Assembly: GCF_004354045.1 (NCBI RefSeq)
Contig: NZ_SMRT01000013.1
Coordinates: 1 to 64,000 of the forward strand
From: Paenibacillus piri
Lineage (GTDB): Bacteria > Bacillota > Bacilli > Paenibacillales > NBRC-103111
Reading direction: 5' to 3'
Length of the DNA stretch: 64,000 nucleotides
Of the stretch, positions 51,403 to 60,824 are shown piece by piece. The notes under the pieces were generated by a model that was not told where the DNA came from, searched no databases, and worked only from the letters and a program-made list of their open reading frames with translations. Numbering within the stretch: the first letter of the stretch is position 1; the number at the start of each line of letters is the position of its first letter. A program made the position numbers and the translations under genes.

Positions 51403-53166
51403 ATGAAAGTTTTCAGGGGAATGGGTTGGGTTAAGGAGCTGCTGGACAAGTCGAAGCATAAGCTCTCCAAGATCCAATTGCAAAACTTGACTACCAAGAT
51501 GAGAGTCAAACCGGCAGCAACGTTACAAGAAACATCGGCATCGGAAGCAGCAGCGCCAGAACCGGCGATTGCAGAAGCGTCAACAGCAGACACACCGACA
51601 GCAGATACACCGACAGCAGGGACATCCACAGTAGAAACAGCTGCAACAGCTGCAGCAGAAACACCAACGGAAACATCGGAAACATCCGCGGCATTAGCGG
51701 TATCACCCGAAGAATCGGGATCGGAACAGCCGCAGCCTTTCATGCAGAAAGCATATGCAAGCATTCTTTTACATAAATGGAGCATTGCCAAGACGGTATC
51801 CGTACTTAGTGTAGTAACAGCTGTCATCTGGGGTGGGAACGCATTCGTAAAATTGAATATGACGCACATCGTTCATGTTTCGCTCAATGGACAAGAAGTC
51901 GGCGTTGTCAAGGACAAGGCGATTGTCGAGCAGTATGTAGCCGATAAGTCAGATGAATTGGAGAAAAGCAATAAAGACCTGCATTTGGTTGTAAGGACGC
52001 CAAAGGTTACATATACCGATGAAAAGGCTTTCCTGGCGGAGACGAACGAGCAGGAAGTATTGACCAAGCTTGCGGGCGCCATGTACGCCCAACCGGTAGG
52101 CACGGAGCTGCTGGTTGACGGCAAGCCGATGGGAATTTTAAAGGATCAGGAAACGGCCAGCCAGATGCTGGACCAGATTAAAACGACCGTGGTAAAGAAG
52201 AAGGACAGCGGTAAAGTCAAGGTGCTGTCCGCAACGCCTTCCGAGCCGATCGGCGAGGTCGAGCTGCAGAAGGTCGATTTCGTGCAAAAGGTGGAGCTGA
52301 AAGATATTCCGATTCAGCCTCAGGATGTCGTTAATCCGGAAGAATTGCGCAAGAAGCTGGAAACCGGCGATGTGCAGCCGACCAAATATACGGTGGAGAA
52401 AGGCGATTGCGTCTCCTGTATAGCGAAAAAATTCAATATACCGAAGCAGATGATTTATCAGAACAACCCGTGGATCGTAGACGATATGATCAAGGCGGGA
52501 CAGCAGTTGGATTTGACCGTGCTGCAGCCGACATTGGCGGTACGAACGGTTGAAAAAGTGGTAGAGCAGCAGGAAGTTCAGTACGAAACGGAATACCAGA
52601 AAGACGATACGATGCGTGTCGGAAACGATCAGACGATCAAGGAAGGTAAGAATGGTCTGAAGAAAGTGATTATTCTTGTCACGAAAATTAACGGCCTGAT
52701 GATCGAAGAGACCGTGCAGAATGAAGAAATCGTGCAGGAGCCGGTCAAGGCGCTCGTCCGTAAAGGAACGAAAGTAATCAAAGGCGAAGGCACCGGGAAA
52801 TTCGCATGGCCTGTCGTATCCTCGACGATCAGCAGTACGTTCGGCTACCGCTGGGGGACATTGCATAAGGGCGTCGACCTGACATCCTCGAACAAAAATA
52901 TTATGGCTGCCGATAACGGAAAGGTCGTATATGCCGGGAACAAGAACGACGGCTACGGCAATCAGATTATTCTCGATCATATGAATGGTTACCGGACGCT
53001 GTACGGACATTTGAGCCAAATTAATGTAACGTCAGGCAAGATTGTTGAAAAAGGCGAAAAAATCGGATATATGGGCAGTACCGGCGATTCCACCGGGGTG
53101 CATCTGCACTTCGAGGTTCAACGGAACGGTACGCCGGAAAATCCTTTGAAATATTTGAACCGCTAG
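51403..53166 (+). CDS. Cell-wall endopeptidase: G5, LysM and M23 domains
   Basis: 587 residues after AAAAGGAGTAAATC. Cytoplasmic N-terminus with an Ala/Thr/Glu-rich stretch (about 40-112, with TADTPTADTPTAGT repeats), one membrane helix (128-147), a linker domain, LysM (327-372, YTVEKGDCVSCIAKKF), G5 (about 379-457) and zinc peptidase M23 (about 485-583). Zinc ligands are visible as HKGVD (His488, Asp492) and HLHFE (His567/His569), with His536 in GHL. It likely trims peptidoglycan crosslinks. Its position before walR fits WalRK control of wall hydrolases, but I saw no clear WalR box. Confidence 0.94.
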   Translation: MKVFRGMGWVKELLDKSKHKLSKIQLQNLTTKMRVKPAATLQETSASEAAAPEPAIAEASTADTPTADTPTAGTSTVETAATAAAETPTETSETSAALAVSPEESGSEQPQPFMQKAYASILLHKWSIAKTVSVLSVVTAVIWGGNAFVKLNMTHIVHVSLNGQEVGVVKDKAIVEQYVADKSDELEKSNKDLHLVVRTPKVTYTDEKAFLAETNEQEVLTKLAGAMYAQPVGTELLVDGKPMGILKDQETASQMLDQIKTTVVKKKDSGKVKVLSATPSEPIGEVELQKVDFVQKVELKDIPIQPQDVVNPEELRKKLETGDVQPTKYTVEKGDCVSCIAKKFNIPKQMIYQNNPWIVDDMIKAGQQLDLTVLQPTLAVRTVEKVVEQQEVQYETEYQKDDTMRVGNDQTIKEGKNGLKKVIILVTKINGLMIEETVQNEEIVQEPVKALVRKGTKVIKGEGTGKFAWPVVSSTISSTFGYRWGTLHKGVDLTSSNKNIMAADNGKVVYAGNKNDGYGNQIILDHMNGYRTLYGHLSQINVTSGKIVEKGEKIGYMGSTGDSTGVHLHFEVQRNGTPENPLKYLNR

Positions 53167-53195
53167 CACTAATATATTCATATAAATAGAGAGAA

Positions 53196-53243
53196 AAAGG
53201 GCATGGACGAAACAGCGGAGCTGTCGTTCGTGCCTTTCTTTTT
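53196..53243 (+). terminator. Terminator after the M23 gene
   Basis: Imperfect stem AAAGGGCA...ACGAA / TTCGT-GCCTTT with internal AGC-GGA-GCT hairpin, then TTTTT. Confidence 0.65.
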
Positions 53244-53330
53244 GGGATGAACCGAAAGTATACTTTACTCGCACAGCCCTGACACAGGCGTTCGTCCTTT
53301 GAGACGGCGAACCGATTATCCTCGGGCATC
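53244..53330 (+). repeat. Dispersed intergenic repeat, family 1, copy 6 (degenerate)
   Basis: GGGATGAACCGAAAGTATAC, then GCACAGCCCTGACACAGGCG, then TTCGTCCTTTGAGACGGCGA. The order and spacing are as in the other copies, with more changes. The rest of the gap to walR (53331-53471) probably holds the walR promoter; TAAAAT at about 53402 would serve as a -10 hexamer. Confidence 0.65.
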
Positions 53331-53471
53331 GCCGACGGGGCGTTATAAGCCATTTTTGCACATATTTAGGGGCTCAAAGGGCTTTTATAAGGGGAGTGTG
53401 GTAAAATAGAAGTATAACGGAATCAACCGAAGATGAAGAAGTCAAGCAATGACAGGCGGTGATCGTAAGAA

Positions 53472-54194
53472 ATGGCGAAAATACTTGTAGTGGATGATGA
53501 ACAGCCGATTGCAGATATATTGAAGTTCAATTTGGAAAAGGAAGGCCATGAGGTGATCTGCGCCTATGACGGCGGCAAAGCGGTCGAGCTCGCCTTTAAG
53601 GAGGAGCCGGATCTGATATTGCTCGATCTGATGCTGCCGGTCAAGGACGGCATGGATGTATGCCGGGAAGTGCGGGCCAAGCTGAACACGCCGATCATTA
53701 TGTTGACGGCCAAGGATAACGAAATCGACAAGGTGCTAGGGCTTGAGCTGGGAGCCGATGATTACGTGACCAAGCCGTTCGGTACGCGCGAGCTGCTGGC
53801 GCGGGTGAAGGCGCATTTGCGGCGGCAGACGAAAACGAAGTACGCACCGCCGGCGGAAACGGAGTCGGAAACGAGGCAGGGCCTCCGGATTCAAGGGTTA
53901 TTCATCGACAGCGATATGTACGTGGTGTACAAGGACGAGGTACCGCTCGATCTGACGCATCGCGAATTCGAGCTGGTGCAGTATATGGCCAAAAACAGCG
54001 GGAAGGTGATGACCCGCGAACACTTGCTGCAGGCTGTATGGGGCTTCGAATATTTCGGCGACGTGAGAACTGTGGATGTGACGATACGCCGGTTAAGGGA
54101 GAAGCTGGAGGACGATCCGAGCCGGCCGGAATATATTTTGACCCGCAGAGGTCTTGGCTACATGATGCGCAACACGAAGACCGGAGGCTTCTAA
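53472..54194 (+). CDS. walR: Response regulator WalR (YycF)
   Basis: 240 residues. Receiver: LVVDDEQPIADILKFNLEKE, phosphoacceptor in DLILLDLMLPVKDGMDV, Lys in VTKPFGTRELLARV. OmpR-type winged helix: DLTHREFELVQYMAKNSGKV and FGDVRTVDVTIRRLREKLED. It is the essential regulator of cell-wall metabolism in Firmicutes. The walK start is 3 nt after its stop. Confidence 0.97.
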   Translation: MAKILVVDDEQPIADILKFNLEKEGHEVICAYDGGKAVELAFKEEPDLILLDLMLPVKDGMDVCREVRAKLNTPIIMLTAKDNEIDKVLGLELGADDYVTKPFGTRELLARVKAHLRRQTKTKYAPPAETESETRQGLRIQGLFIDSDMYVVYKDEVPLDLTHREFELVQYMAKNSGKVMTREHLLQAVWGFEYFGDVRTVDVTIRRLREKLEDDPSRPEYILTRRGLGYMMRNTKTGGF

Positions 54195-54197
54195 GCG

Positions 54198-56027
54198 ATG
54201 AAAGGCATCCGGTTCTTTCAGTCGATTCAAGCGAAGCTGATCGTAATCTATGTGCTGTTGATCCTGATCGCGATGCAGTTTATCGGGGTTTATTTTATCC
54301 GGACGCTGGAGACGTATTTCAAGACCGATTTCATTGATTCGCATAACAAGCAGGCCCAGCTGCTGGCCCAGTTTGTCGAGCCGTATTTGTCGGTAACGGG
54401 CGAGGAAAACAAGGGCGAATCCCGGAAAGCCGAGCTGAACGATGTCGTCAACAATCTGTTCGCGATCAGCAATGCGGAAATTCAGGTGATCGATCCGAAC
54501 GGTATTGTGTTGTCGACGTCGATGGTCAGCCACCAGGCGATCGTCGGCCAGAAAAATACGCAAACCGAGGTCAACCGGGCGCTGCAGGGAATTAAGGACA
54601 ACCAGCGGATGTTTATCGACCTGGACGGCATGCGGAAAATGATCATCGCCAAGCCGATCGGGTCCGGCGTCAAGGTATACGGCGCGGTGTATATCATCGC
54701 CTCGATGGAAGAGCTGTACAACACGATGAATCTGATCAACCGGTTTCTTATAACCGGGACGCTGATCGCTCTCGCGCTGACCGCGGTGCTCGGGGTTATG
54801 CTGTCGGCGACGATCACGAATCCGATCAAAGCGATTACAAGGCAGGCGTCGGCAGTGGCGGAGGGACGGTTTAACGCGCAGGTGACGGTAACCGGAAGCG
54901 ACGAGATCGGGCACCTGGGCCAGACGTTCAACTACATGATGGGACGGCTGAAGGACGCTTTGTCGCTGAATGAGGAAGAAAAAGAGCGGCTCGCTTCCAT
55001 TTTGTCGAATATGAACGACGGGCTGATCGCGACCGACGATGACGGACGGGTGATCGTTGTGAACCGGCGGGCGAAGCAAATTTTGCAGCTCAATGAGGAT
55101 ACGACGCTTGGCAAGCCGCTCCCCGAGGTGCTCGGCATTTCGCGGGAGGAGATGCGGAAGCTCGAGGACGGAAGAGACCCTTCGATTCTGCTGCGGTTTT
55201 ATCACGACGAGGAAGAACAGCTGTTCGTCAGGCTGACGTTTACGACGATTTACAGTAAAGGCAAAGGCTCGGCCGGCACGATTGCAGTGCTGCAGGACGT
55301 AACGGATCAGGAGAAGCTGGAGGAGTCGCGGCGCGAATTTGTTGCGAACGTATCTCACGAGCTGCGGACCCCGCTGACAACGATTAAAAGCTATTTGGAG
55401 GCGCTCGAGGACGGGGCGCTGGAGGACCGGCAGCTGGCCGGGAAGTTCGTCAGCGTCACACGCAACGAAACGGAGCGGATGATCCGGCTCGTTACCGATC
55501 TGTTGCAGCTGTCCCGGCTCGATTCCCGGCAGGCGATCATCAGCAAGCAGCTGACGGATGTGTCGGAAATGCTGGAGGAGGTGGCGGACCGCTTCTCCTT
55601 TCAGCTCGACCAGCGTTCAATCGCGGTTTCGATTGAAGTCGTTCCGGCGGTCGGCGAGATCGTCCTCGACCGCGACCGGATCGATCAGGTGCTGGACAAT
55701 CTGATGTCCAACGCGATCAAGTATACGGCGGATGAAGGCCGCATCGCGATCGAAGCCCGCCGTCCGGAGCCGCAGCTGCTCGAAATATCGATTCAAGATA
55801 ACGGGATGGGCATACCGAAGAAAGATTTGAGCCGGATTTTTGAACGGTTTTACCGCGTCGATAAGGCCCGTTCCCGCAGTATGGGGGGAACAGGCTTAGG
55901 CTTATCCATTGCCCGGGAAATAGTCAGGGCGCATGGCGGAACGATTACGCTGGAATCGGAATTGGGACAGGGCACGAAAGTTACGTTCACGCTGCCATAC
56001 ACCACGAATGAGGAGGCTGTAGTATGA
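54198..56027 (+). CDS. walK: Sensor histidine kinase WalK (YycG)
   Basis: 609 residues. Two membrane helices (about 14-34 and 183-203) flank an extracellular PAS-like domain. HAMP, a cytoplasmic PAS (NMNDGLIATDDDGRVIVVNR), HisKA (FVANVSHELRTPLTTIKSYL with the phosphorylated His) and the ATPase (N box DNLMSNAIKYT, DNGMGIP, GGTGLGLSIARE) follow. It phosphorylates WalR. It overlaps walH by 4 nt. Confidence 0.97.
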   Translation: MKGIRFFQSIQAKLIVIYVLLILIAMQFIGVYFIRTLETYFKTDFIDSHNKQAQLLAQFVEPYLSVTGEENKGESRKAELNDVVNNLFAISNAEIQVIDPNGIVLSTSMVSHQAIVGQKNTQTEVNRALQGIKDNQRMFIDLDGMRKMIIAKPIGSGVKVYGAVYIIASMEELYNTMNLINRFLITGTLIALALTAVLGVMLSATITNPIKAITRQASAVAEGRFNAQVTVTGSDEIGHLGQTFNYMMGRLKDALSLNEEEKERLASILSNMNDGLIATDDDGRVIVVNRRAKQILQLNEDTTLGKPLPEVLGISREEMRKLEDGRDPSILLRFYHDEEEQLFVRLTFTTIYSKGKGSAGTIAVLQDVTDQEKLEESRREFVANVSHELRTPLTTIKSYLEALEDGALEDRQLAGKFVSVTRNETERMIRLVTDLLQLSRLDSRQAIISKQLTDVSEMLEEVADRFSFQLDQRSIAVSIEVVPAVGEIVLDRDRIDQVLDNLMSNAIKYTADEGRIAIEARRPEPQLLEISIQDNGMGIPKKDLSRIFERFYRVDKARSRSMGGTGLGLSIAREIVRAHGGTITLESELGQGTKVTFTLPYTTNEEAVV

Positions 56028-57322
56028 TCGAGACTGCGAAATCAGTTGTACTGGTGATGCTGGTCGCGCTCAGCCTGCTGCAAAGCTACTATCTATCGTT
56101 CAGCTCCCCGAAATTCGACCCGTTGGTGCAGGAGGAGTATGTGAAGCCGGAGCCGATCGGTTCCCAGGCGGTGCTGGAGGATTTGCTGTTTGCCGATCAG
56201 TTGGTTCTGCATATGGGCAACCAGCAGCATACGGTATTGTATCCGGATACCGAGGCGTACAAGCGGGTCGTGGAAAATGTGCGGCAGCGTTCTCTGGAAG
56301 GCTTCCGAAAAACGACCCCGGCGTTGGTGAACGTCAATTGGGACGATATCCGCAATAAACAGCAGGGCATCGAGGTGCGTTTCCGGGACGGAGTGCCGAT
56401 TAATGTATTGCAGCGGGTCATGCAGATGAAGGGCGAGCTGCCGGCGGATAACGACATTATTACAAGAGTTTGGATATTCGCCAAGGAATCGAAAGACGAT
56501 GTGCGGACGATTCTGTTTACGGATACGTATAATACGATGTACGAGGTTATGAAATCGGATATTTCCGCTAAAGATATCGAACGGTTCGTTTCGCTTGAAG
56601 GCGTTTTGCCCAAAGAGGAGATCGTGCCTTATAAACTGGCAGGAGACGACTACTATTTGCCGCTCAAGCCGATTTCGTTTCCGACGGTAAAGCTGCCTTT
56701 TACCCAATATACGGTAGAACAGCTGAAGCGAAGCTTTTTCGTCGACCCGGCGATTACCCGAAAGCTGTCGGAATGGGACGGCTCGGAGATTTACACGGAT
56801 ACGAAGCGGGGGCTGAAGCTGAAAAACGATCAAAGATGGATGACTTATACCGATCCGATCGCCCCTTTGGACAGCAAGGAGGATTTGCGCGACAATTTGC
56901 TGTCTGCAGTGCAGTTTGTGAACCAGCACGGCGGCTGGAACGGCAAATATTCCGTGAACAAGGTGCCCCAGCGGCTGCTGCCGTCCAATCAGGCGTTTTT
57001 GTTCCGTCAATATTACGGGTCGCTGCCGGTAATGAATCAGCGCAGCGAAAACATCGGCTTTATTAAAATGGTGCTGCAAAAAGGTGTCGTCGCCAGCTAC
57101 GAGCGTTCCATGATGATTCCCGATCTGTCGAAGGCCGTAAGCAAAGGTTCGACGTTGATCGGCGGCGAAACGCTGGACGAGAAGCTGAATCAATACGGCA
57201 AGAAAAATTCCGTCATTGCGGTATTCCCCGGGTACCGGCCGATCGTAAGCGATCAGGCGATGGAGCTGGTGCCGGCTTGGACGTTGGAGCTGCGCGACGG
57301 TACGTACGAGTTTTTGGATTGA
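56024..57322 (+). CDS. walH: WalRK regulatory protein WalH (YycH)
   Basis: 432 residues, ATG overlapping the walK stop. One N-terminal membrane helix (about 5-24, KSVVLVMLVALSLLQSYYLS) and a large outside domain. Weakly conserved family, identified by position, size and topology together with blocks such as EEYVKPEPIGSQ near the N-terminus and GYRPIVSDQAMELVPAWTLE at the end. In Bacillus it binds WalK through the membrane helix and restrains it together with WalI. Confidence 0.92.
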   Translation: MIETAKSVVLVMLVALSLLQSYYLSFSSPKFDPLVQEEYVKPEPIGSQAVLEDLLFADQLVLHMGNQQHTVLYPDTEAYKRVVENVRQRSLEGFRKTTPALVNVNWDDIRNKQQGIEVRFRDGVPINVLQRVMQMKGELPADNDIITRVWIFAKESKDDVRTILFTDTYNTMYEVMKSDISAKDIERFVSLEGVLPKEEIVPYKLAGDDYYLPLKPISFPTVKLPFTQYTVEQLKRSFFVDPAITRKLSEWDGSEIYTDTKRGLKLKNDQRWMTYTDPIAPLDSKEDLRDNLLSAVQFVNQHGGWNGKYSVNKVPQRLLPSNQAFLFRQYYGSLPVMNQRSENIGFIKMVLQKGVVASYERSMMIPDLSKAVSKGSTLIGGETLDEKLNQYGKKNSVIAVFPGYRPIVSDQAMELVPAWTLELRDGTYEFLD

Positions 57323-57382
57323 TCGATGGTTTAGGCGGAGCCGGCATACAGCATACTTTACTGGAAGAAAGGAGGGTAGCCC

Positions 57383-58120
57383 ATGGAGTGGGGACGGGCC
57401 AAAACGATCCTGATCGTATCATTTTTGCTGCTGAATTTGGTGCTGGGTCTCCAGCTGTGGACAACCCGCTCGGATCTTCTGGAGTTTGATGCGAACACGG
57501 CGAGCGCCGCTGAGGAAATTCAGAAGCTGATGAAGAGCAAGAACATCCAGCTGTCGGCGGAAATACCGAAGGAAGTGCCGCGTCTGCAGGAAATCGAGGT
57601 GCGGTTCGATCAAAAGATGAAAACGGACAAGCCGAATGTGTTGGCGGAGCCTTTTAAATACAGCCCGCTTTTGAGCAGGGGCCCGACCAAGGATGCGGCG
57701 GCCAAATCGGCGATCCCTTATATGGACAGCTACCAGTATGATCCCGTACTGAGCATGAACGGCGTATATGTGTTCCACCAGCTGTACCGGTCGCTGCCGA
57801 TGTTCGAGGTGAAGCTGAAGCTTTTTGAACAGAACGGTCTGATCGTATCGTACGAGCAGGGCTATGTACAGGTCACATCTGAAGGCGATCAGAAGGAACA
57901 AAAAGTCATTTCGCCGTATACGGTGCTGCGCAGCCTGATCGAGACCTATTTTCCGAGCGGAACGGTAGTCAGCAGCATCAAGTTGGGGTATCATGGACAA
58001 GTATTCAATTCCCAGACGATGTTTATGGTGCCGTATTGGAGAGTCGTCGGGAACGGTGAAATTTATTATGTGCATGCGCTGAACGGGGCGGTAGAGCCGC
58101 CGCAGCGCAATAAAAAGTAA
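57383..58120 (+). CDS. walI: WalRK regulatory protein WalI (YycI)
   Basis: 245 residues, ATG after GAAAGGAGGGTAGCCC. N-terminal membrane helix (MEWGRAKTILIVSFLLLNLV, residues about 8-24) and an extracellular domain of the YycH/YycI type (VFHQLYRSLPMFEVKLKLFE; PYWRVVGNGEIYYVHALNG). It acts with WalH on WalK. It follows walH by 60 nt. Confidence 0.93.
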   Translation: MEWGRAKTILIVSFLLLNLVLGLQLWTTRSDLLEFDANTASAAEEIQKLMKSKNIQLSAEIPKEVPRLQEIEVRFDQKMKTDKPNVLAEPFKYSPLLSRGPTKDAAAKSAIPYMDSYQYDPVLSMNGVYVFHQLYRSLPMFEVKLKLFEQNGLIVSYEQGYVQVTSEGDQKEQKVISPYTVLRSLIETYFPSGTVVSSIKLGYHGQVFNSQTMFMVPYWRVVGNGEIYYVHALNGAVEPPQRNKK

Positions 58121-58174
58121 AGAACGCAATATGAAATAAAGAACGAAATATGAAATAAAGAACGAAATATGAAA
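58118..58174 (+). repeat. Three tandem 19-bp repeats behind walI
   Basis: TAAAGAACGCAATATGAAA followed by two identical TAAAGAACGAAATATGAAA units, then a partial TAACGGAATAAAAAAG. The first unit overlaps the walI stop codon. Confidence 0.9.
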
Positions 58175-58318
58175 TAACGGAATAAAAAAGTAAAGGTAGT
58201 ATCAAGGGGTACGTCTGATTTGCAGTCTTCGCGCATCGCTTCGACAAGGCTCGAGGTTCGACATGGCGCGATTGGCTTGCTGCCGGACTGCTCCTTGAGT
58301 CAGATGGGAGTCAGGCGG

Positions 58319-59122
58319 ATGGGGATACGATTCAGTGTTTTGGCCAGCGGGTCGACGGGGAACGCGACGGTTGTGGCAACAGATGAAAGCAAGGTGCTGA
58401 TCGATGTCGGACTTAGCGCGAAAAAGGTCGACCAGCTGCTGAAGGAGAAAGAAATGTCGGCCGCGGAGCTGGATGCGATTGTTGTGACGCATGAGCATGC
58501 CGATCATATTAAAGGGCTCGGGGCAATGGCCCGGAAGTACGACCTGCCGGTCTACGCCAATGAGAAGACATGGGAGGCGCTCGACAAGCAGATTGGGGAA
58601 ATCGCCGAGGATAAGCGCTGCATATTGGAAACGGGCGATTATGTGAACTTCGGGGAGCTTCGGGTCGAGTCATACGGAATATCGCATGATGCGGCGGAGC
58701 CGGTCGGCTATTGCTTTTACGAAGGCGATGAAAAGCTGAGCGTGGCCACCGACCTCGGCTATATGAGCTCCAAGGTAAAGGAGCAAATCAACGACAGCGA
58801 CGTGCTCATTCTCGAATCGAACCACGATATTGAAATGCTCCGCATGGGGAAATACCCGTGGAACATTAAGCGGCGCATTTTGAGCGACCTGGGCCATTTG
58901 TCGAATGAGGCGGCGGGAATAGGCCTGTGCGACGTTATGACATCCCGGACGAAGCGGGTATATTTGGCCCATTTAAGCCGGGATCACAACATCATGGATT
59001 TGGCCAGGCTCACCGTGAATAATATGATAGAGGAACGGCTTGCGCCGGAAGACCACCGGGCCAAGCTGATGGATACATACTACGACCGCGCTACAGCGTG
59101 GGATCGGCTGGATGAGGAGTAG
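58319..59122 (+). CDS. walJ: MBL-fold hydrolase WalJ (YycJ)
   Basis: 267 residues from MGIRFSVLASGSTGNATVVA; the frame opens 33 codons upstream, but GGGAG stands 9 nt before this ATG and the family starts here. Metallo-beta-lactamase motif THEHADHIKGLGAMAR supplies the metal ligands; SHDAAEPVGYCF and HLSRDHN give the later ones. It belongs to the RNase Z/exonuclease-like branch of the fold. In Bacillus YycJ is linked to DNA repair and to the wal operon. Confidence 0.94.
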   Translation: MGIRFSVLASGSTGNATVVATDESKVLIDVGLSAKKVDQLLKEKEMSAAELDAIVVTHEHADHIKGLGAMARKYDLPVYANEKTWEALDKQIGEIAEDKRCILETGDYVNFGELRVESYGISHDAAEPVGYCFYEGDEKLSVATDLGYMSSKVKEQINDSDVLILESNHDIEMLRMGKYPWNIKRRILSDLGHLSNEAAGIGLCDVMTSRTKRVYLAHLSRDHNIMDLARLTVNNMIEERLAPEDHRAKLMDTYYDRATAWDRLDEE

Positions 59123-59312
59123 GCTCATAGGCCGCGTCCAATTGGGCCGACATGGAGGCGATGTCGCTTGCGGTGATGATTTCTTTCTCGACCAGCAGCT
59201 CGATCAATGCGCTGACCAGCAGGGCGTTCTGGTAATGGGCGGTTTTTAAGTCGGCGAGCTTGCCGATCAGATCGACTTGTTCCAAATGGTTGGAAATGCG
59301 GTTGCGGCTCAT
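59091..59312 (-). CDS. Small hypothetical protein convergent with walJ
   Basis: 73 residues, start after AAAGGATGACCCCCCT. Mostly helical (ISNHLEQVDLIGKLADLKTA, NALLVSALIELLVEKEIITA) with a Pro-rich tail. I do not recognise a family. Its last 32 nt overlap the 3' end of walJ on the other strand. The good ribosome site and the helical heptad-like pattern argue that it is real. Confidence 0.6.
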   Translation of the reverse strand: MSRNRISNHLEQVDLIGKLADLKTAHYQNALLVSALIELLVEKEIITASDIASMSAQLDAAYEPTPHPADPTL

Positions 59313-59454
59313 AGGGGGGTCATCCTTTCCGGTTTGAATTGTTATACTCTTATTCTAGTCGTCGACAGCTGAAAACATTCCTGCAATTTTAAAAGTTTTT
59401 GAGATTGCTAGTAACGGTACACAACTTGGCAGTGCGGAGAGGGAGCGGGCAACG

Positions 59455-60705
59455 ATGAGCTTGTTCGATGATGATTTTTATTCCACAAAAGTATCCCGCA
59501 GGACGGAATGGTCGGCGAGGGAAGATATGCCGCCGGTTCAAGGGTTCCGGAAGCAAGTTCCCGGCTGGCTGCTTCCCGCATTGGGGGGAGCCGCAGTCAT
59601 GCTGGGCTTCGTCTGGTTGTTTGGGGTGGGGGGAGCCCACGAGGCGCGCCCGGCAACGCTGGCTGCATCGTCCGCGGCTGCGGGCGCCGGCTCAGGCTCA
59701 GGCGCTGCCGGAGGTATGCCCGACGCCCAGCAGATGAACAGCGATTCGGTCGTGCGCGCTGCCGAGCGGGTGTGGCCGACCGTCATCAGCATTATCGGCT
59801 CGAAGCGGGAAGGCGAAAAAGAAAACGTGCGGGGCTCCGTCGGACTCGGCTCCGGGGTGATGTTTCAACAAGCCGGTGATAAAATCCGCATCGTCACCAA
59901 CAATCATGTCGTCGAGGGCTTCGCCCAGCTCGATGTGGTGACGACGACGGGGGAACGCAAGAAAGCGACTCTGCTGGGGCGGGATCAGATGACCGACCTG
60001 GCGGTATTGGAGATCGACGGGAGCGGTATTAAACTGCTGGCCGAGTTTGGCGATTCCGATGCATTGAAGGCCGGCGAGACGGCGATTGCGGTCGGCAATC
60101 CGCTTGGCCTCGGCAGTGCGCCCACCATTACCAAAGGCATCATCAGCTGGCCTAAACGGACGATTCCCGTTGCTCTGGGCACGCAGGGAGATTACGATTG
60201 GGAGATGGAGGTCATCCAGACCGATGCGGCCATTAATCAAGGGAACAGCGGCGGAGCGCTCGTCAATCTGCAGGGAAAAGTCGTCGGCATCAACACGCTG
60301 AAGGTCGCGGATATGGGTGTGGAAGGACTCGGCTTCGCGATCCCGATCAACTCGGCCAAACAAATCATCGATACGTTGATTACCGAGCATAAGATCAAAA
60401 GGCCGTATTTGGGCGTCGTTACTCAGGATTTGCAAGCTTTTGCCGGGACGGAAGTATTAAAGCTGCCCTCAAGTGTGAAGACTGGTATTATTGTGATCGA
60501 TGCGACAGGCCCGGCGAAGGACGCCGGTCTTAAGACGAATGATGTCATAGTGGAGCTGGACGGCAAGCCGGTGAACAGTACGATGGAGCTTCGCAAATAT
60601 ATATACAGCCAGAAAAAAGTCGGCGATAAAATTAACGTCACCTATTACCGCGCAGGTAAAAAGGCTACCGTTACGCTGACGACGGCCGAGCTGAAGGACC
60701 GGTAA
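59455..60705 (+). CDS. htrA: HtrA-type serine protease
   Basis: 416 residues. Cytoplasmic N-terminus, one membrane helix (about 38-58, WLLPALGGAAVMLGFVWLF), an Ala/Gly/Ser-rich stalk, a trypsin-like domain with His in RIVTNNHVVEGF, Asp in DQMTDLAVLEIDG and Ser in INQGNSGGALVN, then one PDZ domain (TGIIVIDATGPAKDAGLKTN). It degrades misfolded proteins at the membrane-wall face. The ATG is preceded by GGAGAGGGAGCGGGCAACG. The wal operon to htrA order is the common Firmicute one (htrC/yycK in Bacillus). Confidence 0.95.
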   Translation: MSLFDDDFYSTKVSRRTEWSAREDMPPVQGFRKQVPGWLLPALGGAAVMLGFVWLFGVGGAHEARPATLAASSAAAGAGSGSGAAGGMPDAQQMNSDSVVRAAERVWPTVISIIGSKREGEKENVRGSVGLGSGVMFQQAGDKIRIVTNNHVVEGFAQLDVVTTTGERKKATLLGRDQMTDLAVLEIDGSGIKLLAEFGDSDALKAGETAIAVGNPLGLGSAPTITKGIISWPKRTIPVALGTQGDYDWEMEVIQTDAAINQGNSGGALVNLQGKVVGINTLKVADMGVEGLGFAIPINSAKQIIDTLITEHKIKRPYLGVVTQDLQAFAGTEVLKLPSSVKTGIIVIDATGPAKDAGLKTNDVIVELDGKPVNSTMELRKYIYSQKKVGDKINVTYYRAGKKATVTLTTAELKDR

Positions 60706-60824
60706 GCCGGCGTTTTGAGGGGAAATGGTAGACGGTGCGATAGACGCAGCACTGCTGCCAGGGTGACCGCAGGTAAATTGGAAGGGCATAATCTATCATA
60801 GATAAAGCGGAGTGGGGTCAAAGG

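Noticed and set aside
54093..55358. 421-codon minus-strand frame opposite walR/walK
   Set aside because: Antisense shadow; no start signal and no recognisable motif, while WalK motifs are complete on the plus strand.
56093..57193. 366-codon minus-strand frame opposite walH
   Set aside because: Antisense shadow of walH with typical biased composition and no supporting signals.
58118..58174. Possible CRISPR array
   Set aside because: The 19-bp units are directly joined with no spacers; simple tandem repeat.
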